Below, in pieces: positions 26,842-34,531 of a DNA stretch of 64,000 nucleotides; the first letter of the stretch is position 1, and every line of letters starts with the position of its first letter. Source of the DNA: Ferruginivarius sediminum (GTDB lineage: Bacteria; Pseudomonadota; Alphaproteobacteria; Kiloniellales; Rhodovibrionaceae); assembly GCF_003344765.1 (NCBI RefSeq), contig NZ_QPMH01000003.1, forward strand, positions 292,690 through 356,689. The letters run 5' to 3'. The notes below the pieces were generated by a model. The model was given only the letters and a program-made list of their open reading frames with translations, was not told where the DNA came from and did no database searches. The position numbers and the translations under genes are program-made.

Positions 26842-28095
26842 TCAGAACCTTAACCGGAGGCCGCTGGTAACGCGGTTCAGCGTAAAGTCGGCATCCGCGC
26901 TGGATTCCCGCGTCGTGAACTCGTACTGGGCCCGGAACCGTGCGTAACCGCTCAAGGCGTACTCCAGACCGGCGCCGGCACGGTACACCTCGTCGATGCG
27001 GTCGATTCCACGGAAATCGTTGCGGGCGTAACCGGCCGTGAGATTGACGTGCAGTTTCGGAAGCAGCCTGTGCTTGAAGCGCATGTCGGCCGCCGTCTCG
27101 AAGAAACCGCTGGCGCCCGGGACCGTCGTCTCGCGTAGCTCACGGCCGACGATCAGTTCCATTCTGCTCGATCTGCCAAGGTCCGTATCAAGGCGGCCTT
27201 GCAGCGTCAGGCCGGAAACCGTGCCCAGCCGCGCGTCCTCGAAATCCTGGCGGCGGTAACCGATGGCGATCAGGCCGGAAGTTGCGCGTCCAAGCGCCAG
27301 CTCTGCGCCGACAGCACCTTCGAGTGCATCTGAATCCCGGGCGAAGCCGTTGTCGTCGCGCGCCGCCGCGTAATCCGTCGTGTCGTAGGCGGCATGCACG
27401 AAGGGCCGCAACCGACCGCCGCCGTCGTACCGCAGACGTGCCGACCCGCTCCACAAGGTGCGGTCGCGGTCATCGTTGTTGATGGTCGCGATGCCGAAGA
27501 AGTCGGCATCCTGGAAGTCCAGGTCCTCGTAACTGGCGGCGAAGCTGAGCCCGAGCGATGCGAACTGCTGTTCGGCGTCCACCTGGGCCCTGACGTGATC
27601 GACGGGCGTCGGCTCCGACCCGCGCGCGTCGTTCGGCGAAGCCCGATCCTCGTGCTCGCGGGCATAGCTTGCCATACCGCCCACTTTCGTGCCGGGCAGG
27701 ATGTCGATGAAGCCATCGACGCTTGCGCGGTAATCCACGGTGTCCTCGCTGGAAGTCATCGTATGCGCCTTGCCGAGCGCGACACCGCGAAACGCCAGGC
27801 CATGGCTGCGCCAGTCGCTTTCGACTTCCGCCGCCATCCGGGCCTGCGCGACGACGTCGGCGACCAGCGCCTCGTCCGTGGCGAACAGGTTGTCGACGTA
27901 AGTGGTGGCGATATCGGCGGCGAGATAGGTCAGGAAGCCGCCAAGACGAATGCCGCCGCCATCGGACTTGGCGCCCGCCCGCCAGTGACGGGAGGGCTTG
28001 GTAAGCGCGTCGCCGGCCCAGGCCTCGCCACCAGCTTGCACGAGCGTCGTTATCCCCGCCGCCAGGATGGCGGCGGATACGGCTGCCAGCCTCAT
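26842..28095 (-). CDS. Outer-membrane beta-barrel protein, BBP2-like (copy 1)
   Basis: The 417-residue protein has a signal peptide ending near EAWAGD, then alternating strands rich in Asp, Arg and aromatic residues, closing with VTSGLRLRF, a typical barrel C-terminus ending in Phe. It fits the putative beta-barrel porin 2 family that accompanies Wza in alphaproteobacterial exopolysaccharide operons. It is 12 bases upstream of the Wza gene. A paralogue lies at 37777. It may form or assist the outer-membrane exit of the polymer; that is inference. Confidence 0.82.
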   Translation of the reverse strand: MRLAAVSAAILAAGITTLVQAGGEAWAGDALTKPSRHWRAGAKSDGGGIRLGGFLTYLAADIATTYVDNLFATDEALVADVVAQARMAAEVESDWRSHGLAFRGVALGKAHTMTSSEDTVDYRASVDGFIDILPGTKVGGMASYAREHEDRASPNDARGSEPTPVDHVRAQVDAEQQFASLGLSFAASYEDLDFQDADFFGIATINNDDRDRTLWSGSARLRYDGGGRLRPFVHAAYDTTDYAAARDDNGFARDSDALEGAVGAELALGRATSGLIAIGYRRQDFEDARLGTVSGLTLQGRLDTDLGRSSRMELIVGRELRETTVPGASGFFETAADMRFKHRLLPKLHVNLTAGYARNDFRGIDRIDEVYRAGAGLEYALSGYARFRAQYEFTTRESSADADFTLNRVTSGLRLRF

Positions 28096-28105
28096 TTCCG
28101 GAAAC

Positions 28106-28840
28106 CTATGGCAGGACGGGGCTGGCGACCCGGCGCAGCACCGGCGCCACGCTGCCGATCAAGGGCGACAGAAGTGTCGCATCGGCGGTGCGGCCCATTG
28201 ACGCCTGCTCCCCCTCGAATGAATCCAGCGAGTCGGAGGGCAGCGGTGCCAACTCTCGATATTGCTGTGTCGCGTCGCCCGCCAGCTCCATCCCCGGCCC
28301 GAGGCCGCCGACCCGTTGCGAGGCATCGTATGCCGACGGCAGCCGGCCAATCGCGCCGCCCGAAGCTCGCGATACCCGGTCGCCAGCGCGCGCCCTCGCG
28401 CCTCCGCCCGGCCTGTCAAGCGACGCAAGCATCAATCCGTTCCCGGAATCCGCTTTGCCGACCAGTCCGACGCCTTCCAGCGCACGCTCGATAGCAGGGG
28501 AGCCGCCGGGATGGCGTGCGCCGGCGTAGCGGATCATCGCCTGGGCCATCACGTTGGAAGCATCACCGTGCCTGGCGATCAACTCCCGAAGGCCCCGGCC
28601 GACCTGGCGCGCCTCTCCATGCAGGGCAAGCGCCTCAAGCTGCGCGGCCAGCGGCGCCGGAAGCCTGACGGCCACGCCGGCGCCAAGGGAGACCCCGACG
28701 TCGCCGTTGGCGAAAACGTACTCCGCCACTGGCGCAGCTCCCGGCGTGTCGCTACTGCCTGTCTGGGCCGAAGCTCTGGGGACGGCAACCGCAAGAAACG
28801 CCGTGGCAAGAGCCACGGTTTTCCATCCAGGATACAGCAT
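28106..28840 (-). CDS. Secreted protein of unknown function, head of export cassette 1
   Basis: From the ATG at 28840 (GAGAGG ribosome site upstream) the protein has 244 residues. A signal peptide ends in RASAQT, followed by a short beta-like segment (YVFANGDVGVSLGAGVAVRL), helices, and a low-complexity Gly/Ala/Arg region. It is ten bases upstream of the barrel gene and is probably the first gene of a five-gene operon. It occupies the same relative place as the secreted protein at 39120 in cassette 2 and shares its plan, but I cannot claim homology by eye. A 7-base perfect inverted repeat (CCGTGGC and GCCACGG) lies in the signal-peptide codons at 28801-28818. Confidence 0.7.
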   Translation of the reverse strand: MLYPGWKTVALATAFLAVAVPRASAQTGSSDTPGAAPVAEYVFANGDVGVSLGAGVAVRLPAPLAAQLEALALHGEARQVGRGLRELIARHGDASNVMAQAMIRYAGARHPGGSPAIERALEGVGLVGKADSGNGLMLASLDRPGGGARARAGDRVSRASGGAIGRLPSAYDASQRVGGLGPGMELAGDATQQYRELAPLPSDSLDSFEGEQASMGRTADATLLSPLIGSVAPVLRRVASPVLP

Positions 28841-29192
28841 TTGCCTCTCGCCTGCTAAGTACGCCGGTTGCATCAGCTTGCATTCGCCGTCAAACGCAAA
28901 GTTGACAATCAGTGGCATTGTCCCGGATGACGGGCTGGAATGCACCAGATACGCACTCTTTCGTGTTTGATTGCTCGCCGATGGCGTATACGCGCGTCGC
29001 GTCGATTGCAACATCAAAGTGGATTTCGTATCTATTTTGCTACTTTAAGTATTATTCCGTTTATAGATTTACGTCTGGAGGTACCATTTATTGCGAACAA
29101 ATCGTGAATTTTTGGCTGTTAGCTTGGATTCGCAAAAGCGGAATGGAAAACAGGTAGTTGGCACGCATGTTCAATGGGAAGGACGCACGGGG
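28841..29192. other. Gene-free AT-rich intergenic region
   Basis: About 350 bases lie between the divergent cassette 1 operon and a small plus-strand gene. The second half (about 29030-29130) is strongly AT-rich, with runs such as TTTAAGTATTATTCCG. It should contain the promoter for cassette 1 on minus and one for the small gene on plus. No -35/-10 pair stood out clearly enough to place. Confidence 0.5.
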
Positions 29193-29378
29193 ATGAAGTT
29201 GAATGAAATGAGGAAGACGCTGCTTCGGCTGGAAGATGGGGCACGCGGACTTGGCCTGGAAACGGCGCCACATCTGCTTGCCGCCGCCCGTTGCGAGGTC
29301 GAGGACCGCATCCGCGAAGCGGCCCGGACCCCGCCCGAACCATGGCCTCAGCCACCATCGCTCGACAGCGACACCTGA
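29193..29378 (+). CDS. Small protein of 61 residues, unknown function
   Basis: The ATG at 29193 is preceded by GGAAGGA at 29176-29182. The peptide starts MKLNEMRKTLLRLEDGARGL, which reads as an amphipathic helix, followed by a second helix with one Cys (ARCEVEDRI) and a Pro-rich tail. Codon use is GC-rich at third positions, as in real genes of this window. The frame is open further upstream, but that part is AT-rich and unlike coding sequence. There is no recognised family and no signal peptide or membrane helix. Confidence 0.45.
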   Translation: MKLNEMRKTLLRLEDGARGLGLETAPHLLAAARCEVEDRIREAARTPPEPWPQPPSLDSDT

Positions 29379-29812
29379 CTGGCCACCGGCATGGCGGTCA
29401 CCTGGTAGCGATTGGATAGATCCGGCGCCCGGCACGAACACCCCTGGAAAGATTTTACTAAAAATCTTCTACTTATTGGTTTGTTACTCGGCATATCATT
29501 TTCACAAAAGACGACATCTTTTCGTGTTCTGCCATATAACCGCACTACTTATGCAACTTATGCGATTTCCGTGGCGAGATCGTGGAGTCAATTGCTTAGA
29601 GGTATTCGATAATCTGGTGCATCGAGGCCATGGCCCTTGCCGGCATACATGTGACTTCAAACCTTGTAGTTCGTTCGATCATTAGCTAATACAACTCTGG
29701 CGACAATCCCATGGAATGCGCTAACCTACAGGTGCCGCGTAGGGGTGATGGATATCAAACCCCCGCCAAGCGGAGCGTGCATAACGATCAACCGGCATCC
29801 GAGATTCGAAGT
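29379..29812. other. AT-rich intergenic region with one hairpin
   Basis: This gene-free stretch precedes the LysR gene. It contains a perfect inverted repeat, AAGATTTT at 29449-29456 and AAAATCTT at 29461-29468 with a four-base loop, followed by T-rich sequence. The hairpin could terminate the small gene or serve as an operator for the regulator downstream. The rest shows no gene. Confidence 0.4.
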
Positions 29813-30727
29813 ATGCAGAAGCGCGTCAGGGAACTTGGTCTAGGGGATTGGGACGACGTTCGAGTCTTTCTCGCCGTCACCCGCAGCGGCAGTTTCAGCC
29901 GGGCGGCGGAAATGCTTGGCGCCACACAGTCGACCGTGAGCCGCCGCATCCAGAGCCTTGAGGAACGCCTCGGCGCAAAGCTTTTCGACCGTCATGCGCA
30001 AGGGATGCGGCCAACCCCCGCCGCCCGCGCCGTGATCCGGCGGGCGGAATTGATGGAAACGCAGGCGCAGTCGATCGAACGCGCCCTCGTCGGCAGCGAC
30101 ATGGAAACCCAGGGGTCGGTGAGAGTCACCGGCACCGAAGGCATTCTCTCATGCTGGCTGGTCCCCCGCCTCCAGCCGTTCCGGGAGGACTTCCCGGAGA
30201 TCAGGATCGAGTTGATCATCGCCGACAAGCCGCTCAATCTCGGCGCCCGGGAGGCCGACATCGCCCTTCGGTTCGGGGAACCGGCCGATCCCCGCCTGAT
30301 CAGCCGCGAACTGGGGCAGGTGCATTTCGGCCTGTTCGCCGCGCGCACCTACCTGGAACGCTGCGGGCAGCCGGAATCCTTCACCGATCTGCGCGACCAC
30401 GCGATTCTCAATCATTCCAACTATTACGACGCGGATACGGATGACGTCTGGCGCCGGCTGATCGATGACCATGCGCAACTTCCACTTCATACGAATTCGT
30501 CGATCTCATATCTTCACGCTGTCCGCCACGGCCTCGGGATCGGACTGCTACCGCTTTACATCGACGGTGTAGCGCCGGAACTGGTTTCCCTTGATCTGAA
30601 CATCGGCTATGTGCGCGACCTGTTCATGGTCACGCACCGGGAAACCGATAAGCGCGCACGGATCCAGGCCCTGACGCAATACGTAAAGACGCTTGCCGAG
30701 CAAGGTCTGCATCACTGGTTCCTGTGA
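29813..30727 (+). CDS. LysR-family transcriptional regulator
   Basis: The protein has 304 residues from the ATG at 29813. The N-terminal winged helix-turn-helix (RVFLAVTRSGSFSRAAEMLG, then TQSTVSRRIQSLEERLGAKL) is followed by a type 2 periplasmic-binding-like effector domain with VRVTGTEGILSCWLVPRL and YLHAVRHGLGIGLLPLY. The frame is open to 29711, but the extension does not resemble the family. It lies between the two export cassettes and converges on a nucleotidyltransferase-like gene. The inducer and targets are unknown; the neighbouring polysaccharide genes are candidates. Confidence 0.9.
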   Translation: MQKRVRELGLGDWDDVRVFLAVTRSGSFSRAAEMLGATQSTVSRRIQSLEERLGAKLFDRHAQGMRPTPAARAVIRRAELMETQAQSIERALVGSDMETQGSVRVTGTEGILSCWLVPRLQPFREDFPEIRIELIIADKPLNLGAREADIALRFGEPADPRLISRELGQVHFGLFAARTYLERCGQPESFTDLRDHAILNHSNYYDADTDDVWRRLIDDHAQLPLHTNSSISYLHAVRHGLGIGLLPLYIDGVAPELVSLDLNIGYVRDLFMVTHRETDKRARIQALTQYVKTLAEQGLHHWFL

Positions 30728-30743
30728 ACGCCGGGCATGGCGG

Positions 30744-31796
30744 TCAGTGCCTGGAAGGTACGCCGGTCCGCGGCCGCGCCAGGCCTTTCATGCGCCACCA
30801 CGTCCGCACGACGGCCACGTCCGGCTCCGCCGACAACAGCCATTCGCGCCGCAGCAGCGTGAATGGCCCCGGCTGCCCGGTCGCACCGTCGAAAAGCCGG
30901 GACCATGCCGCGACAAGCCGCTCGAATTCTCCGCCCTTCACGCGGTCCACAGGCGCGTGGAGGTTCCGAGGCAGGCACTCGCGCGGCAGCCCAAGCGCAA
31001 GGAATAGCGCGAGAGTGACCCGGAACGCCCGCCACAGCCGCGCCCGGCGAACGCGCCAAAGGATCTCTTCCCAATCCAGTTCGCCACCGTGGTCGCGCAG
31101 CAGGACAAGCGCATCCGCAAGCTGTTTCACGGCGAACGGTCCGAACTTGTCCTTCGATGCGTTGCTTATCGCCAGCAGGAGAACATGCTCCAAGGCCGGC
31201 AGCGCGTAGGCGTCCTCCTCGATGCGGCATCCCGCGCCCAGCACCGCCTCGGCCGACAAGCCGCGGGAGAGTGGATAGCAATCCGGCTTCAGGTGGATGT
31301 CGACGTTTACCGCGCCGTCCGGCGATATGCACGGCGCGAGGCTGGCATCGGAGATGAAACCCCAGCGCGGCAGCGGTGCGGGCATGAAGCGATAGCCGGC
31401 CGCGCCAAGGAAATCGACGAGACGCCGCCAATCCTCCGGCCGGACCAGGATGTCCAGGTCGCCGACGACGCGGGCATCCGGGTCGCCATAGAGCAGTGCC
31501 GCGTTGGCGAACCCCTTGAGCGCGACCGGGTCGAAGCCAGCAGAGGCGATCCAGCGCAGCGTTTGGCGCTGACGCGCGCGGCGGAATCGTCCTTGCAGCC
31601 GACTGAGCCGCACGGCCTCCCCGTCAAGCAGCTTATCCGCAACCGGCCCAAGCAGGTCCGCCGCCATTGCCGGGGAAGTGAGCCCGGCAAGGCGTGCCGC
31701 CCAGGTCGCCGCGCCGCCCGGCAACGCCGCCGGCGCCGCGGCCGGGTGCGCTATCAGGTGCCAGAATCCCACCCCGCCCTCGCGTGACGTGCGCAT
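30744..31796 (-). CDS. Uncharacterised nucleotidyltransferase (NTP_transf_5-like)
   Basis: The 350-residue protein contains ALKGFANAALLYGDPDARVV followed by GDLDILVRPED, a nucleotidyltransferase-fold pattern with a GDxD pair. A later VNVDIHLKPDCYPLS supplies the third acidic strand of this family. Such proteins are often found in polysaccharide and peptide-modification clusters. The start at 31796 is one of two possible ATGs, the other being 31838, and neither has a clear ribosome site. The target of transfer is unknown. Confidence 0.72.
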   Translation of the reverse strand: MRTSREGGVGFWHLIAHPAAAPAALPGGAATWAARLAGLTSPAMAADLLGPVADKLLDGEAVRLSRLQGRFRRARQRQTLRWIASAGFDPVALKGFANAALLYGDPDARVVGDLDILVRPEDWRRLVDFLGAAGYRFMPAPLPRWGFISDASLAPCISPDGAVNVDIHLKPDCYPLSRGLSAEAVLGAGCRIEEDAYALPALEHVLLLAISNASKDKFGPFAVKQLADALVLLRDHGGELDWEEILWRVRRARLWRAFRVTLALFLALGLPRECLPRNLHAPVDRVKGGEFERLVAAWSRLFDGATGQPGPFTLLRREWLLSAEPDVAVVRTWWRMKGLARPRTGVPSRH

Positions 31797-31861
31797 AGGT
31801 ATTTCGCGTGTCGCGTGTTTTGATAAACTTTTCATCAACTTTTGTGTTCTATCTCATTGGT

Positions 31862-32275
31862 ATGAGCGAGCGCGATCCCTTTTTCCGATACTACTTCGAG
31901 CGAGTCGACCCCGAGGTGGCGGCGTCCTTCACGCCCGCCCAGCGCAGGGCGATCAAGCTCATGTTCGGCGCCAGAGCACGGGCCAAGCACGACATCGATG
32001 TCCGCAGATCGATCGGGCTTCTTGGCAGGCGGTACTACTTTGTCCTTCTGGGCGGCGTGGAGCGGCGCGACAAGGAACGCCTGCAGCGCGAGGGCATGGT
32101 GTCAAGCCTGCTGGATGCGGCGGTCAGCTTGATCGGTCTGGCCGCGATGCTCCTGCCGGTCGTGATCGTGGTGTACTTCCTGAAATCCAGCCTGGGCGTG
32201 GATTTGATCTCCGACGGCGGCGTACATGGCCTGATGGATGAGGTGGGCGAGCAGATTCGCACCAGCATGCGCTGA
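31862..32275 (+). CDS. Small single-span membrane protein, unknown
   Basis: From the ATG at 31862 the product has 137 residues. The N-terminal half is soluble and basic (FFRYYFERVDPEVAASFTPA, then RRAIKLMFGARARAKHDID), and one membrane helix runs over about 100-122 (LIGLAAMLLPVVIVVYFL). A short tail follows. It is divergent from the nucleotidyltransferase-like gene and 93 bases upstream of the second ligase gene. A 7-base stem (TTTCGCC and GGCGAAA, 32286-32308) follows it. No family is recognised; the location suggests a polysaccharide-related role. Confidence 0.65.
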   Translation: MSERDPFFRYYFERVDPEVAASFTPAQRRAIKLMFGARARAKHDIDVRRSIGLLGRRYYFVLLGGVERRDKERLQREGMVSSLLDAAVSLIGLAAMLLPVVIVVYFLKSSLGVDLISDGGVHGLMDEVGEQIRTSMR

Positions 32276-32368
32276 CCGTCTTGAGTTTCGCCTTGCCGTC
32301 GGGCGAAAGTCCCCTGCCGGCCTCCATTGAGGCGGCGGCTGACGGTTCAGGGACGGGGCTTTAAACGC

Positions 32369-33880
32369 GTGGCAGCCAAACGACAGTCCAGCGGCGGACA
32401 GCCCGGCGCACTATCGGCGCACGTGCTGTTTTTTGCTGTGCTTGCGCTGGCGCCGTTGCCGCTGGCCTCGAACAAGCCCTGGGCATGGAGCGCCCTGGCG
32501 CTGGCCGTCGGCCTCGCCTGCACGATCTGGGGCCTGCACGCCTGGCGAAACCGGGCCGCGATCCTGATACCCCACAACCGCTCCCTGCCCTTCGCGCTCG
32601 CGTTCGGGGCCTATCTGGCGTGGTGCACCCTGCAGGCCTCGACGCTGCTGCCGGACGCCTGGGCGCCCGAGGTCTGGTCGCGTGCGGCCGTGGCACTGAA
32701 CCGGGATCTCGCGGGCCGTGTCGCTGTCGATCCCTCGGCCGCCATCGAAACCGCAATGCGCCTCCTGACCTATGCCGGCGTGTTCTGGCTAAGCCTGCAT
32801 TTCTCCCGGGATTCCGGCATGGCGCGACGGGTTCTTTGGGTCGCGGCCCTGTCCGGCTTCGCCTATGCGGCCTACGGCCTGGCCGTTCACTTGAGCGGAA
32901 GCGGGACGATCCTGTGGTTCGACAAGTGGCATTACGTCGAATCGCTGACCAGCACCTTCGTCAACCGGAACAACTACGCGACCTACGCGGGCCTGACCGT
33001 GCTGACCTGCCTGACGCTCGCGTTCGACCGTGCCGCGGAGGCGTCCCGCAGTTTCGACGCATCGCCGCGCGGCCTGCTGCTTGCGCTCGACAGGCTGCGA
33101 CCGGCGGACTGGTTTTTGGCAGCGGCGGTTGTCGTAACCGGAACCGCGCTGCTGCTGTCCCAGTCTCGCGGCGGCTTCGTCGCGTGCCTGGCGGGCGTGC
33201 TGGCCTTCGCGCTCAGCCTTCGCAGGACGCGCGGGGCCTCGCGTCTCTGGACGCCCGCCGTCATTGGCTTGCTGCTTGGTGCCGGGGTGCTGCTGGCCAT
33301 CTCCGGCGGCGATCTTGCCGGGCGCCTGGCGGACCTGATGGCGGGCAGCGCCGTGGAGCGACGGGGCGAGGTCTATGCCCTGACTGCCCGGCAAATCGCC
33401 GAGCATCCCTGGCTGGGTATCGGGCCGGGTGGCTTCGACAACGTCTATCAGGCCGCGCGGACCGATGCTTTCGGCATCACCAAGGAGACGTTCCTGCGGG
33501 CACACAACAGCTTCCTGGAGGTGGCGCTGGAGGCCGGGCTTCCGGCGTTCCTGCTGCTAATGGCGTTACTTTCGGCCCTGCTGTTGCGCTGCCTGCGCGG
33601 CGCCGCGACGCGGCGGCGGAACGCGGTGTTCCCGTGCCTGGGTGTCGGGGCGACGGCGCTGGTCGCGACGCACAGCCTGGTCGACTTCAGCCTGCAGATC
33701 CCGGCCGTCAGCATCACCTACGCCGCCCTCATGGGGACGGCCGTCGCGCAGTCCTGGCGGCACGGCCGGCATATCCACGGGTCTTCAGCTGCCCAGGGCG
33801 GCGCAGCCGTCGAAGCTTCGTTGCTGCCACGCGGCGGCCAGACGGCAGCGCAGGCCCGGCTGGCCGGCGAGCAGGCTTAG
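32369..33880 (+). CDS. O-antigen-ligase/Wzy-like membrane protein (copy 2)
   Basis: This 503-residue membrane protein (GTG start at 32369, GGACGGGG upstream) is a paralogue of the gene at 22173. It has TSTFVNRNNYATYAGL, LLSQSRGGFVACLAG, HPWLGIGPGGF and RAHNSFLEVALEAGLP, the motifs of the O-antigen ligase superfamily, in about 11-12 helices. The last 96 bases overlap the convergent gene for a membrane-anchored helical protein, exactly as in copy 1. It probably acts on a second polymer, or provides ligase activity where copy 1 polymerises. Confidence 0.85.
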   Translation: MAAKRQSSGGQPGALSAHVLFFAVLALAPLPLASNKPWAWSALALAVGLACTIWGLHAWRNRAAILIPHNRSLPFALAFGAYLAWCTLQASTLLPDAWAPEVWSRAAVALNRDLAGRVAVDPSAAIETAMRLLTYAGVFWLSLHFSRDSGMARRVLWVAALSGFAYAAYGLAVHLSGSGTILWFDKWHYVESLTSTFVNRNNYATYAGLTVLTCLTLAFDRAAEASRSFDASPRGLLLALDRLRPADWFLAAAVVVTGTALLLSQSRGGFVACLAGVLAFALSLRRTRGASRLWTPAVIGLLLGAGVLLAISGGDLAGRLADLMAGSAVERRGEVYALTARQIAEHPWLGIGPGGFDNVYQAARTDAFGITKETFLRAHNSFLEVALEAGLPAFLLLMALLSALLLRCLRGAATRRRNAVFPCLGVGATALVATHSLVDFSLQIPAVSITYAALMGTAVAQSWRHGRHIHGSSAAQGGAAVEASLLPRGGQTAAQARLAGEQA

Positions 33881-34531
33881 CGCCAGGCGGACGTCCAGCG
33901 GGCGCTCAAGCCTGCGGGTCAGATGGCGCGGCACGTTCTCAACCGCCCAGGCAAGGCGCTCCCGCACCTCCTCGCGCAGGCCGGCGTCCAGCGTTTGCCA
34001 GCTTCGCAGGCCGAGCCGGACATGAGCGAGGACGAGCCGGCGCGTGCGCGGCGCCGCCGTCATTGCCTCCCGGAACGCCGTGCGAAACGCATCCGTCCCA
34101 CCCTGACGGCCATAAAGGGCGACGGCGAGCTGGCTCCAGGAGTAGGGCAGCGCGGGGCTTCGTGCCAACGCATCCCGGTGCGCCTCGATCGCGCAATCGA
34201 GCAGACGCGCGCCTTCCCGGCTTTGCACCCCCGCCATATGCGCAGCGGAAAGGCAGAGTTCCCCGAGACGGGCGCGGTCGCGGGGGTTGTCGTAGATCGA
34301 AAGAGCTGTCCTGTGCGCCTCGATCGCGCGGCGCAGGCGCGGGGGCTCCACTGTCTCTCCACGCGCCAGTCGCGCGGCGATCGAGCTGTGAGGGGCGACG
34401 ATCAGGCCGCCTGCGAAGCGCGGGCCGGCAAGAGCCAGCAGGATCAGCCCGGCAGCGACCGCGACGACCGCCGCACCGCGCCGGGGTCGGCTGCCCCTCC
34501 TTACGCCGCTGCCGGTTTCAGCGTGCGCCAT
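33785..34531 (-). CDS. Membrane-anchored helical-repeat (TPR-like) protein (copy 2)
   Basis: From the ATG at 34531 the protein has 248 residues: a basic N-terminus, one membrane helix (about 20-42) and helical repeats, with one TPR-like unit around ALARSPALPYSWSQLAVALY. It overlaps the end of the Wzc gene by 14 bases and the convergent ligase gene by 96. It matches the 23395 gene in order, topology and repeat position, so I regard them as paralogues. Its function is unknown. Confidence 0.7.
   Translation of the reverse strand: MAHAETGSGVRRGSRPRRGAAVVAVAAGLILLALAGPRFAGGLIVAPHSSIAARLARGETVEPPRLRRAIEAHRTALSIYDNPRDRARLGELCLSAAHMAGVQSREGARLLDCAIEAHRDALARSPALPYSWSQLAVALYGRQGGTDAFRTAFREAMTAAPRTRRLVLAHVRLGLRSWQTLDAGLREEVRERLAWAVENVPRHLTRRLERPLDVRLALSLLAGQPGLRCRLAAAWQQRSFDGCAALGS

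Noticed and set aside
28801..28818. Perfect 7-base inverted repeat in signal-peptide codons
   Set aside because: It may arise by chance in GC-rich codons. It is noted in the gene entry but not called as a site.
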